Positions 9,011-19,165 of a stretch of 64,000 nucleotides of DNA are shown here, piece after piece; the first letter of the stretch is position 1, and every line of letters begins with the position of its first letter. Source of the DNA: Streptomyces sp. BA2. GTDB taxonomy: Bacteria > Actinomycetota > Actinomycetes > Streptomycetales > Streptomycetaceae. Where the stretch lies: the NCBI RefSeq assembly GCF_009769735.1, contig NZ_WSRO01000002.1, positions 4,662,001 to 4,726,000 of the forward strand. Reading direction: 5' to 3'. A model generated the notes under the pieces. It ran no database searches, was not told the origin of the DNA, and worked only from the letters and a program-made list of their open reading frames with translations. The translations under genes and the position numbers were made by a program.

Positions 9011-9907
9011 CTACCAGGCGGTGCCCGTCAGACGCTCGTACGCCTCGATGTACTTGGCGCGCGTGGCGTCCACCACCTCCTGCGGGAGCGGGGGCGGCGG
9101 CTGCTCGCTCCTGCGGTCCCAGCCGGAGGCCGGCGAGGTCAGCCAGTCGCGGACGAACTGCTTGTCGAACGACGGCTGGGCGCGGCCCGGCTGCCAGCTG
9201 TCCGCGGGCCAGAAGCGGGACGAGTCCGGGGTCAGGACCTCGTCGGCGATGACCAGCGTCTCTCCCTCGAAGCCGAACTCGAACTTCGTGTCGGCGAGGA
9301 TCACGCCACGGTCGCGGGCGATGTCACGGGCACGGCCGTAGACCGCGAGGGTCGCCTGGCGAAGCTGGGCGGCCGTCTCCGCGCCCACCTGACGGGCCAC
9401 TTCCTCGTAGCTCACGTTCTCGTCGTGCTCGCCGACCTCCGCCTTCGTGGCGGGCGTGAAGATCGGCGCGGGCAGCTCCGAGCCGTCGCTCAGGCCGTCG
9501 GGCAGCGCGAGGCCGCAGACGGTGCGCGTGTCGTTGTACTCGACCAGGCCCGAGCCGGTCAGATAGCCGCGGGCGACACACTCGACCGGGACCATCGCCA
9601 GGGACTTACAGACCGTGGTGCGGCCCTCCCAGTCGGCGGGGGCGCCGGGCGGGACGTCGGTGGAGATGACGTGGTTCGGGACGAGGTCGGCGAGCTGGTC
9701 GAACCACCACAGGGAGAGCTGCGTGAGGACCCTGCCCTTGTCAGGGATCTCCGTGGGCAGCACCCAGTCGTAGGCGGACATGCGGTCGCTCGCGACCATC
9801 ACGAGGTCGCCCGCCTCGTTCCGGTACAGGTCGCGCACCTTTCCGGTGTGCACGTGCACCAGGCCCGGCACCTGAAGCGGCTCGGGCTTTTCTACGAATC
9901 CGGACAC
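9011..9907 (-). CDS. purC: phosphoribosylaminoimidazole-succinocarboxamide synthase
   Basis: PurC (SAICAR synthetase) joins CAIR and aspartate with ATP, step 8 of purine synthesis. The 298-aa protein shows the HTGKVRDLY nucleotide-binding motif near residue 20, the FWFDQLADLVPNH region, the signature VPVECVARGYLTGSG, and the DTKFEFGFEGE motif that carries metal-binding acidic residues. It is monocistronic on the minus strand, apart from purSQL and purD. Confidence 0.98.
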   Translation of the reverse strand: MSGFVEKPEPLQVPGLVHVHTGKVRDLYRNEAGDLVMVASDRMSAYDWVLPTEIPDKGRVLTQLSLWWFDQLADLVPNHVISTDVPPGAPADWEGRTTVCKSLAMVPVECVARGYLTGSGLVEYNDTRTVCGLALPDGLSDGSELPAPIFTPATKAEVGEHDENVSYEEVARQVGAETAAQLRQATLAVYGRARDIARDRGVILADTKFEFGFEGETLVIADEVLTPDSSRFWPADSWQPGRAQPSFDKQFVRDWLTSPASGWDRRSEQPPPPLPQEVVDATRAKYIEAYERLTGTAW

Positions 9908-10003
9908 GGTTCCTCCCCGTGGTTCTGACTGAATGCTGCTGATTCTCCCAGCATGGGGAGACTGCTCTCGGCCAGGGGGACGTCGGTGGGCATCGGTGGG
10001 TTT

Positions 10004-11497
10004 TCAGTCCCGTTTGCAGATGCGGTCCAGGAGGTTGGCCGTGGCGCGCTGGACGCGTGAGTCCACATGGCCTGGGCGGTCGAGCGCGGGGGACCAGGCG
10101 AAGGTGCCCGAGGCGAAGACCAGGGCGCCGGAGGGGGCGCGGTAGAGGGACGACTCCTGGTGGCGCATGACGCCGTCGGAGTCCTCGTACGGAGAGTGGG
10201 CGAGGAGGATGCGGCCCTGGTTCTCCGGCAGCGCGGTGCGCGGGAAGTAGCGGTCGGCCTCGCCCGCGACCAGGCCCTCGATCTCGTCCCCCTCGTGCGC
10301 GCCGGTCGCCTCCCACAGCCAGTGGTCGGCGTTGCGCACGACGAGGGGGGCGGGCTCGGGGACCCGGCCCGCGTACTGGATGCCGAGGAGCTGCTGCTCG
10401 GCCTTGTCCTGCTCCCGCCAGAGGGCCGGTCTGCCGGGGCCGTGGCGCTTGCGGCAGGTCAACAGGCGGTCCTCCACGCCGGAGGGGGAAGCGCCCAACT
10501 CCACCTGCCAGTACATGGTGTTGGCGGAGAGGAAGACGAGGGACGTGCCGTGCTCGCGGGCCTTCTCCGTGGTACGGCGCATGTTCGACGACCAGTACTC
10601 GTCGTGGCCCGGGAAGACCAGGCCTCGGTAGCGGGTCGGATCGATGCGGCCCGCGTGCAGGTCGCGGGTGTCGGCGTACGCGAGGTCGTAGCCGTAACGC
10701 TCGGCCCAGCGGATGAAGTCGTAGGCGTGACCGACGTGCAGGGGCAGGCCCGCGCCCGCGTACGGGCGGTCGAAGGAGACCGTGTGGGCGGCCTCGCTCT
10801 CGCCCAGGAGACGGCCCTTCTCGTCCCACGCGTGGTAGAGGCTCGCGCCCGTGCGGCCGTCCTCGGGGTAGAGGTTGTACGCCTGCCAGGTGATGTCCGG
10901 CAGGAGCAGGAGCAGATCGGCGCGGTGGTCGTCGCGGACCGTGAACGGGACGTGCGAGCGGTAACCGCCGACCGTGGTGAGGACCGCCACGTACGCCCCG
11001 ACGCTCCAGTAACTCGGGATCTGCAGACGCCAGGAGAGCCACCAGTGGTGGCAGGAGACCGTGCGGTCGGCGGCGAGCGGGGGCGGCTGGACGATGCCGG
11101 AGAGACGCGGGCTCGTGGTGATCTTCGAGGCGCCGTCTCCGCCGTAGTGCCCGATGCGGTAGATGTCGACGAAGAACTGCTGGGGCGGGTCCACCGTCAC
11201 GTGGAAGTCGATCGCCTCGCCGGGGGCGGCGGCGCCGGTGGAGGCGAAGCCCTTGATCTGGCCGTGCACGTCGTCGGCGGTGCGCGGGCCGTTGGTACGG
11301 GCGCGGTGGCGAGGCGCGGGGATGTCCTGCGCGCCGGGGGCCGGGGCGTGGTCGATGTACCAGGGGACGACCTGACCCGTGTCGTCGAAGTAGTGCTCGG
11401 CGCCTCGGAGCCAGGGCAGGGGCCCTTGGCCGAAGGGGTCGGTCACGGCGTGCGCCAGGGCGCCCGATTCCCACCTGCGGATCTGCTCCGACCCCAT
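10004..11497 (-). CDS. N,N-dimethylformamidase beta-subunit-like protein
   Basis: A 497-aa protein resembling the large subunit of N,N-dimethylformamidase across most of its length: YRIGHYGGDGA near residue 113, SWRLQIPSYWSVGAYVA, ITWQAYNLYPEDGRTGASLY, YDLAYADTRDLHAGRI, FPGHDEYWSSNMRR and SANTMYWQ. There is no signal peptide. No small (alpha) subunit gene is adjacent, and DMFase needs one, so activity on dimethylformamide is doubtful. Most actinobacterial homologues have unknown substrates. A short C-terminal segment resembles a glutamine-amidotransferase-like fold, as in that family. It is transcribed away from purC with 96 bases between. Confidence 0.8.
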   Translation of the reverse strand: MGSEQIRRWESGALAHAVTDPFGQGPLPWLRGAEHYFDDTGQVVPWYIDHAPAPGAQDIPAPRHRARTNGPRTADDVHGQIKGFASTGAAAPGEAIDFHVTVDPPQQFFVDIYRIGHYGGDGASKITTSPRLSGIVQPPPLAADRTVSCHHWWLSWRLQIPSYWSVGAYVAVLTTVGGYRSHVPFTVRDDHRADLLLLLPDITWQAYNLYPEDGRTGASLYHAWDEKGRLLGESEAAHTVSFDRPYAGAGLPLHVGHAYDFIRWAERYGYDLAYADTRDLHAGRIDPTRYRGLVFPGHDEYWSSNMRRTTEKAREHGTSLVFLSANTMYWQVELGASPSGVEDRLLTCRKRHGPGRPALWREQDKAEQQLLGIQYAGRVPEPAPLVVRNADHWLWEATGAHEGDEIEGLVAGEADRYFPRTALPENQGRILLAHSPYEDSDGVMRHQESSLYRAPSGALVFASGTFAWSPALDRPGHVDSRVQRATANLLDRICKRD

Positions 11498-11827
11498 GTG
11501 TGTACCCCTCCCTCGCTGCTCCCCCGAGATTGCTCTGCGCGGTGCGAGTGCTCTGCGCGGTGCTGGTTCCTGTGCGCGGTGTCCCCGTGTGCGGCTGCTG
11601 GCATCTCCGGACCGGCGGCCGATCCCAGCACATCACATTACGCACGCACTCCGTCACCGTTCGTCGCTAATCGACGAGAACGGAAGGGAGCGTTCCGGGG
11701 AGTGGGGGCGAGGGCGAGCGCGGGGCACTGGGTGCCGGGCGCTGGGTGCGGGGCGCTGGGTGCGGGGGCGGGGGCGGGGGCGGGTGGCCCGCGGGTGGCC
11801 GGGGCCGGGGGCCGGAGCGGGGTTGGG
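11498..11827. other. 330-base intergenic region with short repeats and a G-rich tract
   Basis: I see no supported gene. 11530-11600 contains repeated GCTCTGCGCGGTGC-like blocks. 11700-11820 is strongly G-rich on the plus strand, with repeats of GGCGCTGGGTGCG and runs of GGGGGC, able to form G-quadruplexes. It holds the promoter region of the dimethylformamidase-like gene and the 3' end of the next minus-strand gene. Confidence 0.5.
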
Positions 11828-13675
11828 TCAGACCAGGCGGATTGGTTTCTCCGGGCGGACGCCCAGGCGGGCCAGCCAGCCGCGCAGCGGGATGGGGTCG
11901 CCGTCTTCCACGAGGCTCAGGACGTGCGGCGTGAGATCCGCCGCGCGCTCGCCGTCGACCAGGAGGGACGGGCCGTCCAGCCAGTCGAGACCGGGGGCGG
12001 CGCCCGCCGTGTCGACCGCCGCGCAGCAGACCAGCGCCGTGACGTGATCGGCCAGCAACTCCCGCCCCGTACGCGGCGGCTGGAGCGGGAACAGCGGCAG
12101 CATTCCGTCGTCCCAGAGCGCGTCGTCCGGGCCCTGTCCCGTGGGCGCGGGCCGCGGCGGGGCCACGGCTTCCTCGCGGGCGAGCTCCGCGGTGAGGCCT
12201 GCGGCCAGGAGACCACCGGGGCCGTCGGTGGACTCCTCGCCGTCCTCGGGTTCTTCGCTGGGCGCGGGTTCTTCGCTGGGCGCGGGTTCTTCGCTGGGCG
12301 CGGATTCTTCGATGTGGGGAGCCGGGGCCTGGTGGGGCGGACCGGCGGGGCCGGAGCCCTCCGCCGTCAGGTGGTCCAGCACGCGGCCCAGCGTCGGCCC
12401 CTTGGAGTCGGGTGCCGTCGGGTCGGCGGAGTGGCTGACGCCCAGGGAGTCCAGGACGCGGTGGAGGCGGGCGGCGTCCATGCGCCACTTCCGGTCGACG
12501 ACCTCGTCCGGATACTCCTGCCACGCCACCGGCGCCCAGTCCGGGCTCTGCTCTGCGGGGCCGCCGTGGAAGAGGCGTGCGGCGAGCAGCGAAGCCGCCT
12601 CGTCCACCGAGCCCGGCTCCTCCAGGAGGTCACAAGCGGGGCGCTCGCCCAGGCGGGACGTGAAGCCCTCGGCCAGGCGGTCCCTGCGGGAGAGCTCGGT
12701 GAGGGCGGAGACGACGCCCGCGTCGAGGCGTGAGGGCCAGCGGCCCATCCGCCAGGCGGGCAGCGCGACCTTGGTCAGGAGCCGGTCCCACCCGGCATAC
12801 GCCAGGCCCACCTGCTCCTGGGCGACGATCCGCACTCCATAGTCCACGGCCTGGGCGCGCTCCGCGGCAGCGGCCGCGACCCCGCGCTCCATCTCGCCCG
12901 CGTGCCCCCGGCAGCTGCGCAGGAGCAGCCGCGCCACCCAGCCGAGGCCACCGAGGACCGTACGCACGAGCGCACCGCGGCCCGGCGCGGAGGTGACCGC
13001 GACCGCGGCGTCGAGCCCGCGGATGAAGCGACGGGCCGCGGCTATGTCGGGGTGCGCCGATGGCCCCGTGCCGGCCACGACCGGCGCGAGCACCGCCCGC
13101 AGCTCGCCGACCCGCATCCACCACAGGAACGGGGAGCCGATGACGAGCACCGGAGCGACGGGTGCCTGGCGGCGCGGGGCGGGACGGCTGTCTCGTACGC
13201 CATTGCCCTCTGCATTGCCCTCTGCCGATGTCTGGGAGGGGGTCTCCGCGGGCGGGCCGTGCGCGGGGTGCGTGCGGTCCTCCAGCCAGCTGTCGCAGTC
13301 CGGGGTGAGCGCTATCGCCGAGGGGGCGGGCACGTCCAGGCGGTCGGCGAGGTCCCGCACCAGGCGGTACAGATCGGGGGCCGAGCCCTCGGTGATCGGG
13401 ACGGTCGGGCTGACAGCGGGCCTGGACCGCGCGACCACGAGCGCGACGCCCGCGGCGACGAGCAGGACGACGGCGGCGACGGCCGTCACGACGCCGCGCA
13501 CGACGTCCCAACTCCCGCCCGTCATATGGCCCGTGACTCCGCCCGCGATCAGCACGACGGCGACGGCCGCGGGCAGCAGTGCGACGGCCAGCGCCCTGCT
13601 GCGGATGCGCAGCACGGCGAGCGCCTGGGAACGCGCGGACTGCACGCCCACCTCCACACCCGTACCTGACACGAC
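11828..13675 (-). CDS. membrane protein resembling an inactivated M48 peptidase
   Basis: A 615-aa protein with two hydrophobic segments (about 28-46 and 58-81), as in M48 membrane peptidases, then YRLVRDLADRLDVPAPSAI and LVIGSPFLWWMRVGELRAVL. In active M48 enzymes the last motif continues as HExxH; here residues 190-199 read GELRAVLAPV, so the metal-binding histidines are missing. The C-terminal half is acidic and proline-rich with a PSEEPA repeat (three copies) and is specific to this group. The GTG at 13675 is chosen because AGGGGGTGA precedes it by 8 bases. The frame is open upstream to 13867. Likely a non-catalytic relative; function unknown. Confidence 0.65.
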   Translation of the reverse strand, partial: VVSGTGVEVGVQSARSQALAVLRIRSRALAVALLPAAVAVVLIAGGVTGHMTGGSWDVVRGVVTAVAAVVLLVAAGVALVVARSRPAVSPTVPITEGSAPDLYRLVRDLADRLDVPAPSAIALTPDCDSWLEDRTHPAHGPPAETPSQTSAEGNAEGNGVRDSRPAPRRQAPVAPVLVIGSPFLWWMRVGELRAVLAPVVAGTGPSAHPDIAAARRFIRGLDAAVAVTSAPGRGALVRTVLGGLGWVARLLLRSCRGHAGEMERGVAAAAAERAQAVDYGVRIVAQEQVGLAYAGWDRLLTKVALPAWRMGRWPSRLDAGVVSALTELSRRDRLAEGFTSRLGERPACDLLEEPGSVDEAASLLAARLFHGGPAEQSPDWAPVAWQEYPDEVVDRKWRMDAARLHRVLDSLGVSHSADPTAPDSKGPTLGRVLDHLTAEGSGPAGPPHQAPAPHIEESAPSEEPAPSEEPAPSEEPEDGEESTDGPGGLLAAGLTAELAREEAVAPPRPAPTGQGPDDALWDDGMLPLFPLQPPRTGRELLADHVTALVCCAAVDTAGAAPGLDWLDGPSLLVDGERAADLTPHVLSLVEDGDPIPLRGWLARLGVRPEKPIRLV

Positions 13676-13929
13676 CGATGTCACCCCCTGCTGCCTGTGC
13701 CGCCTGCTGCCCGGCCGGGGGCCGGGACGACGGGCGGACGGCAGCCGCCGATGGATTTGCTCACTCCCCCACTGTGGCACCCGCCACTGACATCGCAATG
13801 CCGGTGGTCTGTTTGGCTCTGGGCGCCTGAACCGCTTGCGCCGCACCCTAGTTGGGGTGCCGGGCATCGTCAGCCGGATGGGCCAGCGGTCACTCGATGG
13901 AATGGCTTTGGGTAAAGGTGGATGACGGT

Positions 13930-13963
13930 CAGGCCCCGGATCCAGTGTCAGATCCGGGGCCTG
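13930..13963 (-). terminator. terminator after purD
   Basis: Perfect 13-bp stem CAGGCCCCGGATC with an 8-base loop, about 35 bases beyond the purD stop. The rest of 13676-13998 holds only the presumed promoter of the M48-like gene. Confidence 0.85.
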
Positions 13964-13998
13964 AGAGTCGTTCGTGGGTGACGCGTGGGCGGCCTTGG

Positions 13999-15252
<1,254 letters not shown>

Positions 15253-15567
15253 GGGCGCCAGCCTAGCTGGCGTGGGCCGGTGCGTTCGTACGGGAGCCTC
15301 AGCCGCGGGGGCTCCTTCGCTTGTACGTTCCTCCAGCCGCGGGCCCGGGGGGCTCCTCGCTGCGGCGCCTTCGTCTGCGGGCCGATCCCGGACCAGACCG
15401 CCGCTGCGCGGCGGATGCTCCCCGCCCACCCGCCCGTTCACCCGGCAGTGCGACGTCGTTGCCCCTACGTCGAGGGCGTGCTGCGGGGTGGGCGGGGAGA
15501 GACCGCCGCGCAGCGGCGGTACAGAAACAGGAGCCGCCGAGCCCCCGCCCCCCTGCCCAAGCCCGCC
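15253..15567. repeat. intergenic region carrying a palindromic repeat element
   Basis: No gene is visible. The core (about 15400-15520) is an imperfect long palindrome: CCGCCGCTGCGCGGCGG and CTCCCCGCCCACCCGCCCG on the left face their complements GTGGGCGGGGAG and CCGCCGCGCAGCGGCGG on the right. The GC-rich CCGCCCACCCGCC motif with CCCCG spacers resembles the elements at 30.7 and 44.9 kb. It could fold into a large hairpin in transcripts leaving dnaX. Confidence 0.6.
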
Positions 15568-17829
15568 TCACGGTTCGTTGTTGTATTCCTCCACGATCGT
15601 GGCGCCCAGTTCGCGGACGATCAGGTCATGACCGGACAGGGCCGACTCGACCAGGTCGGGGTCGTCGTCCGCCCAGGTGTCGTCCTCCGGGGAGACATGG
15701 TCCGGGACGCTCCGCTCCGGGGCCGGGGCCGGGGCCGGAGCGGGAGCCGGAGCCGGAGTCGGCGCAGAGGCAGCCGGCGCCGACCTCGCGGCGGGCGCCG
15801 CAGGCGGGGGCGACTGCTGCTGCGGTGGAGCCGGCCGCGAGGGAGCCGGTGGCGCACCGCCCCCGAAGTTGCCCGCCGCGGGCGGCGGTGCCGAGCCCCC
15901 CGAGGGGTCGACGATCGCCTCGACCTTCCACTGCACCCCGAACTGCTCGGACAACGCCTGCCGCAGCACATCCTCACTGCCGCTGCTCGCGAAGTTGTCC
16001 CGCGCCCCCGCGTTCACGAAGCCGATCTGCAGTGTCGTCCCGTCGAAGCCCGCCACCTGGGCGTTCTGGCTCAGCAGGATCCAGGTGAAGCGGCGGCGCC
16101 CCTTCACCGCCTCAAGGATGTTCGGCCACAGGGAACGCGGGTCGGGCCCGCCCACCGCGGCCGCCGGAGCCGGAGCAGCCGCCGGAGCGGCCGCCTGAGC
16201 AGGAGCCACCTGAGCAGGAGCCGCCGGAGCAGACTGCTGCGGAGCCGCGGCACCGCCACCCGCGGGCGCGGCCGTGGGCCAGCCCCCCGGACGCTGGGCC
16301 CCCGAAGGAGCCGGCTCGGCCTGCTTCGGGCCGCCCCCCGGCGCCGAAGCCGTGGGCCACCCGCCAGGGCGACGCTCACCGGAAGGCGCCGCAGCCGGCT
16401 CCGGAGCCGGAGGAGCCGGAGCCGCAGGAGCCGCAGGCTCGGGAGTCGGAGTCGGAGTCGGAGCCGGAGGCTCAGCAGCAGCCTGCCCCCCGCCCCGCAC
16501 AGCCGCCCGCGCCGCCGCAGCCCCGCCCCCCGGCGGAACCTGCGGATCAGCGGGCCCCGCCTGCTGCACCGGCTGCCCACCCGCAGGCATTCCCGCATGG
16601 GCGTCGGGCCCGGGGACGTACGCCATCGCGGGGCCAGGACCACCGCCCGCCTGCGCTCCCGCCATGAAGTTGCCGCCACGCTCAAGACGGTCGAGGCGGG
16701 CCATGAGCGAGCGCTCGTCGTCGTACGCGGCCGGAAGCAGCACGCGCGCGCAGATCAGCTCCAGCTGCAGCCGGGGCGACGTCGCCCCCCGCATCTCCGT
16801 GAGGCCTTCGTTCACGAGGTCGGCCGCGCGGCTGAGCTCCGCGCCGCCGAAGACGCCCGCCTGCGCCTGCATCCGCTCCACGACTTCCACCGGGGCGTCG
16901 ATGAGCCCCTTCTCCGCCGCGTCGGGAACCGCCGCGAGGATCACCAGATCCCGCAGCCGCTCCAGCAGATCGGCGACGAAGCGCCGAGGGTCGTTGCCGC
17001 CCTCGATGACGCTGTCGACGATCTCGAAGGCGGCCGCCCCGTCCCCCGAAGCGAAGGCCTCCACCACGGAGTCGAGCAACGACCCGTCCGTATAACCGAG
17101 AAGCGACGTCGCCATGGCATACGTCACACCGTCGTCCGCCGCGGACGCGAGGAGCTGGTCCATGACGGACATCGAGTCACGCACGGACCCGGCACCGGCC
17201 CGCACGACCAGCGGGAACACACCTTCCTCGACGGCCATCTGCTCCCGGCCGCACACCTCTGCCAGATACTCCCGCAGCGTCCCCGGCGGCACGAGCCGGA
17301 ACGGATAGTGGTGCGTACGCGACCGGATCGTCCCGATGACCTTCTCGGGCTCCGTGGTCGCGAAGATGAACTTGAGATGCTCCGGCGGCTCCTCGACCAC
17401 CTTCAGGAGGGCGTTGAAGCCCGCCGAGGTGACCATGTGGGCCTCGTCGATGATGTAGATCTTGTACCGGCTGCTCGCCGGGCCGAAGAAGGCCTTCTCG
17501 CGCAGATCACGCGCATCGTCCACACCGCCGTGCGAAGCGGCGTCGATCTCGATGACGTCGATCGAACCCGGGCCGTTCCTCGCCAGGTCGCGACAGGACT
17601 GGCACTCGCCGCAGGGCGTCGGAGTGGGACCTTGCTCACAGTTGAGACAGCGGGCCAGGATGCGCGCGCTCGTCGTCTTTCCGCAGCCGCGCGGACCACT
17701 GAACAGGTAGGCGTGATTGACCCGGTTGTTGCGCAGCGCCTGCTGCAGCGGGTCGGTTACATGCTCCTGCCCGATGACCTCGGCGAACGACTCCGGGCGA
17801 TAGCGGCGGTACAACGCGAGAGACGACAC
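15568..17829 (-). CDS. dnaX: DNA polymerase III subunits gamma and tau
   Basis: Clamp-loader ATPase that opens the beta clamp and, as tau, holds the replicase together. The 753-aa product starts (M)SSLALYRRYRPESFAEVIGQ. Walker A is GPRGCGKT (residues 45-52), the zinc-binding cysteines are C64, C73, C76 and C79, and Walker B is IIDEAHMV. Then come clamp-loader domains II-III, and a Pro/Ala/Gly-rich linker (roughly 410-600) before a C-terminal tau-like domain (SLWPNILEAVKGRRRFTW). GTG 17829 matches the conserved N-terminus; no strong ribosome binding site precedes it. The linker has repeated RRPGGWPTA-type blocks. It is transcribed just downstream of the SRP RNA, a conserved arrangement in Gram-positives. 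Confidence 0.97.
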   Translation of the reverse strand: MSSLALYRRYRPESFAEVIGQEHVTDPLQQALRNNRVNHAYLFSGPRGCGKTTSARILARCLNCEQGPTPTPCGECQSCRDLARNGPGSIDVIEIDAASHGGVDDARDLREKAFFGPASSRYKIYIIDEAHMVTSAGFNALLKVVEEPPEHLKFIFATTEPEKVIGTIRSRTHHYPFRLVPPGTLREYLAEVCGREQMAVEEGVFPLVVRAGAGSVRDSMSVMDQLLASAADDGVTYAMATSLLGYTDGSLLDSVVEAFASGDGAAAFEIVDSVIEGGNDPRRFVADLLERLRDLVILAAVPDAAEKGLIDAPVEVVERMQAQAGVFGGAELSRAADLVNEGLTEMRGATSPRLQLELICARVLLPAAYDDERSLMARLDRLERGGNFMAGAQAGGGPGPAMAYVPGPDAHAGMPAGGQPVQQAGPADPQVPPGGGAAAARAAVRGGGQAAAEPPAPTPTPTPEPAAPAAPAPPAPEPAAAPSGERRPGGWPTASAPGGGPKQAEPAPSGAQRPGGWPTAAPAGGGAAAPQQSAPAAPAQVAPAQAAAPAAAPAPAAAVGGPDPRSLWPNILEAVKGRRRFTWILLSQNAQVAGFDGTTLQIGFVNAGARDNFASSGSEDVLRQALSEQFGVQWKVEAIVDPSGGSAPPPAAGNFGGGAPPAPSRPAPPQQQSPPPAAPAARSAPAASAPTPAPAPAPAPAPAPERSVPDHVSPEDDTWADDDPDLVESALSGHDLIVRELGATIVEEYNNEP

Positions 17830-17882
17830 ACATACGAGGTTAATGGCGCCCACTGACAACCAGGACCGCCCCAACGCAAAGC

Positions 17883-17968
17883 GCCCCCCACGCACCCGCC
17901 AGAGCCAACCTACCCTTGCTGCCTTCCGGCCCTGGGGGAGTTCAGTCAGATAGCGCCACGTGAGGGGC
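17883..17968 (-). ncRNA. ffs: small SRP RNA (4.5S type)
   Basis: On the minus strand the sequence contains the conserved apical domain GGGCCGGAAGGCAGCAAGGG (GGAA tetraloop and the asymmetric loop that binds Ffh). The ends GCCCCTCACG and CGTGGGGGGC pair over 10 bp, giving a hairpin RNA of about 86 nt. It lies between tRNA-Ser and dnaX, the usual place in actinobacteria. The exact ends are inferred from pairing. Confidence 0.92.
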
Positions 17969-18114
17969 TGAACCCCACCCTAGCGGATCCCCGGACCCGG
18001 AAGCGACGCCGGACCCCACCTCCGCCCCCACCTCAAGACGATCTCGGGAGCGATCTTCGGATCGGAGTCGATCTGGTTCGCGAGCACTCCTCAACGTCTT
18101 GTATTGTTTGCGGC

Positions 18115-18202
18115 GGAGGATTCGCCTAGTGGCCTAGGGCGCACGCTTGGAAAGCGTGTTGGGGGCAACCCCTCACGAGTTCGAATCTCGTATCCTCCGC
18201 CA
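18115..18202 (+). tRNA. tRNA-Ser (GGA)
   Basis: Acceptor GGAGGAT pairs with ATCCTCC; loop TTGGAAA closed by CACGC/GCGTG gives anticodon GGA. It has a long variable arm as in class II tRNAs, and CCA is encoded. The accessory island begins just downstream. Confidence 0.96.
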
Positions 18203-18224
18203 GTGCCTCACCGGGCACGATGTC

Positions 18225-18256
18225 GAAGGGCCCCACCGTTCGCGGTGGGGCCCTTC
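18225..18256 (+). terminator. terminator after tRNA-Ser
   Basis: Perfect 14-bp stem GAAGGGCCCCACCG with a 4-base loop. Confidence 0.85.
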
Positions 18257-18358
18257 TTCGTGCGGTCTTCGCGGGTCTTCGCGGGTCTTCCCACAGAAGC
18301 AACCGGTTCCCATCCTCTGGACGAGTGCCGTCCGCTCGACACCCCACGACCGGCGGGT

Positions 18359-18403
18359 ACGCACCCCCCGGATCAGGGGGTGCGCCCCCCTGATGCGTGG
18401 GGG
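18359..18403. repeat. GC-rich hairpin upstream of the SdpC-like gene
   Basis: ATCAGGGGG (18372-18380) pairs with CCCCCTGAT (18386-18394). Flanking CGCACCCCC/GGGGGTGCG segments allow alternative pairings. Just before it, GCGGGTCTTC is directly repeated near 18275. The region 18257-18534 holds no gene; a promoter for the toxin-like gene is expected near 18440-18520. Confidence 0.5.
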
Positions 18404-18534
18404 AGACAAGAGAGTCGTGATGGTCCCGTTGCCGCCTCTTTGCGGTCTCTTTCTTGCTGCGCCGTACTGCCGCAACCAAGATCAAATTTCAGTCCCGGCA
18501 TTTGTCTGGACCAGATCTTCGATGAGGAGACAAC

Positions 18535-19058
18535 GTGCAGATCAAGGCGTCCAGACGTACCCGGATCGCCGGCGTCGGCGCGGTCACCGCAGCCGCTGTG
18601 CTGACCACGAGATCGTCGGGCTCTTCGCGCTCGGCAGCGGCCGCGCCGCACAGGAACACCCGGACGTGCTCGACAAGTTCGGCATCCCGCACCAGAAGGT
18701 GGACGCGGCGAAGACCGCCGCCTTCACGGGGGCCCTGCGCGAGGCCGACCCGCAGTTCCACCAGGCCGTCACCGAGAACGTGCAGAGCGGCGACCCATAC
18801 AAGGTCGACGCCGCGCTCACCCGTCTCGCGGCCGACGTCGACAAGGCCACCGACAAGAAGTCGCTCCCCGACGGTGTCGCGCGTGGCTCCTTCTGGGTCA
18901 AGACGGACAACGTCGTCGTCCAGACCGGCACGGTGGCCACCACGGTGGCGGCCGTCGCCGAGGTCGGCGTGGTCGTGGTGGTCGCCTACCGGCCCGCCGA
19001 CGACACCTCGCAGTTCACCCGCGAGGCGCTGAACGTCGCGGTGGCCAAGGCTTTGTAA
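18535..19058 (+). pseudogene. sdpC: SdpC-like secreted toxin precursor, broken by a frame change
   Basis: GTG 18535 with GAGGAG ahead encodes a signal-like start: QIKASRRTRIAGVGAVTAAA. After VLTT (about 18610) the recognisable mature part continues in another frame: DHEIVGLFALGSGRAAQE, then KVDAAKTAAFTGALREADP, and a hydrophobic TVATTVAAVAEVGVVVVVAY near the end, stopping at 19058. This pattern (signal peptide, EI.GLF..G segment, C-terminal hydrophobic hairpin) fits the sporulation-delaying-protein C family, secreted toxins that collapse membrane potential in related cells. The signal-peptide end and early mature region seem deleted at the frame change. SdpA and SdpB genes follow, which supports the assignment. 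As read, no full toxin can be made. Confidence 0.6.
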
Positions 19059-19077
19059 ACGTCGCGGTGGCCAAGGC
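19032..19077 (+). repeat. 20-bp direct repeat at the end of the SdpC-like gene
   Basis: AACGTCGCGGTGGCCAAGGC occurs at 19032-19051 and again at 19058-19077, across the stop codon. A small duplication, probably from slippage. Confidence 0.85.
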
Positions 19078-19111
19078 GCGATGAGCGCGGAGGCTCCGTG
19101 AACACCGTGTA

Positions 19112-19146
19112 TGGGGTGCCGCCGTTTCCAGGCGGGCGGCACCCCA
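19112..19146 (+). terminator. hairpin between the SdpC-like and SdpA-like genes
   Basis: Perfect 12-bp stem TGGGGTGCCGCC with an 11-base loop. It could attenuate transcription from the toxin gene into sdpAB. Confidence 0.75.
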
Positions 19147-19165
19147 CACGTCCGAGGAAACACAC

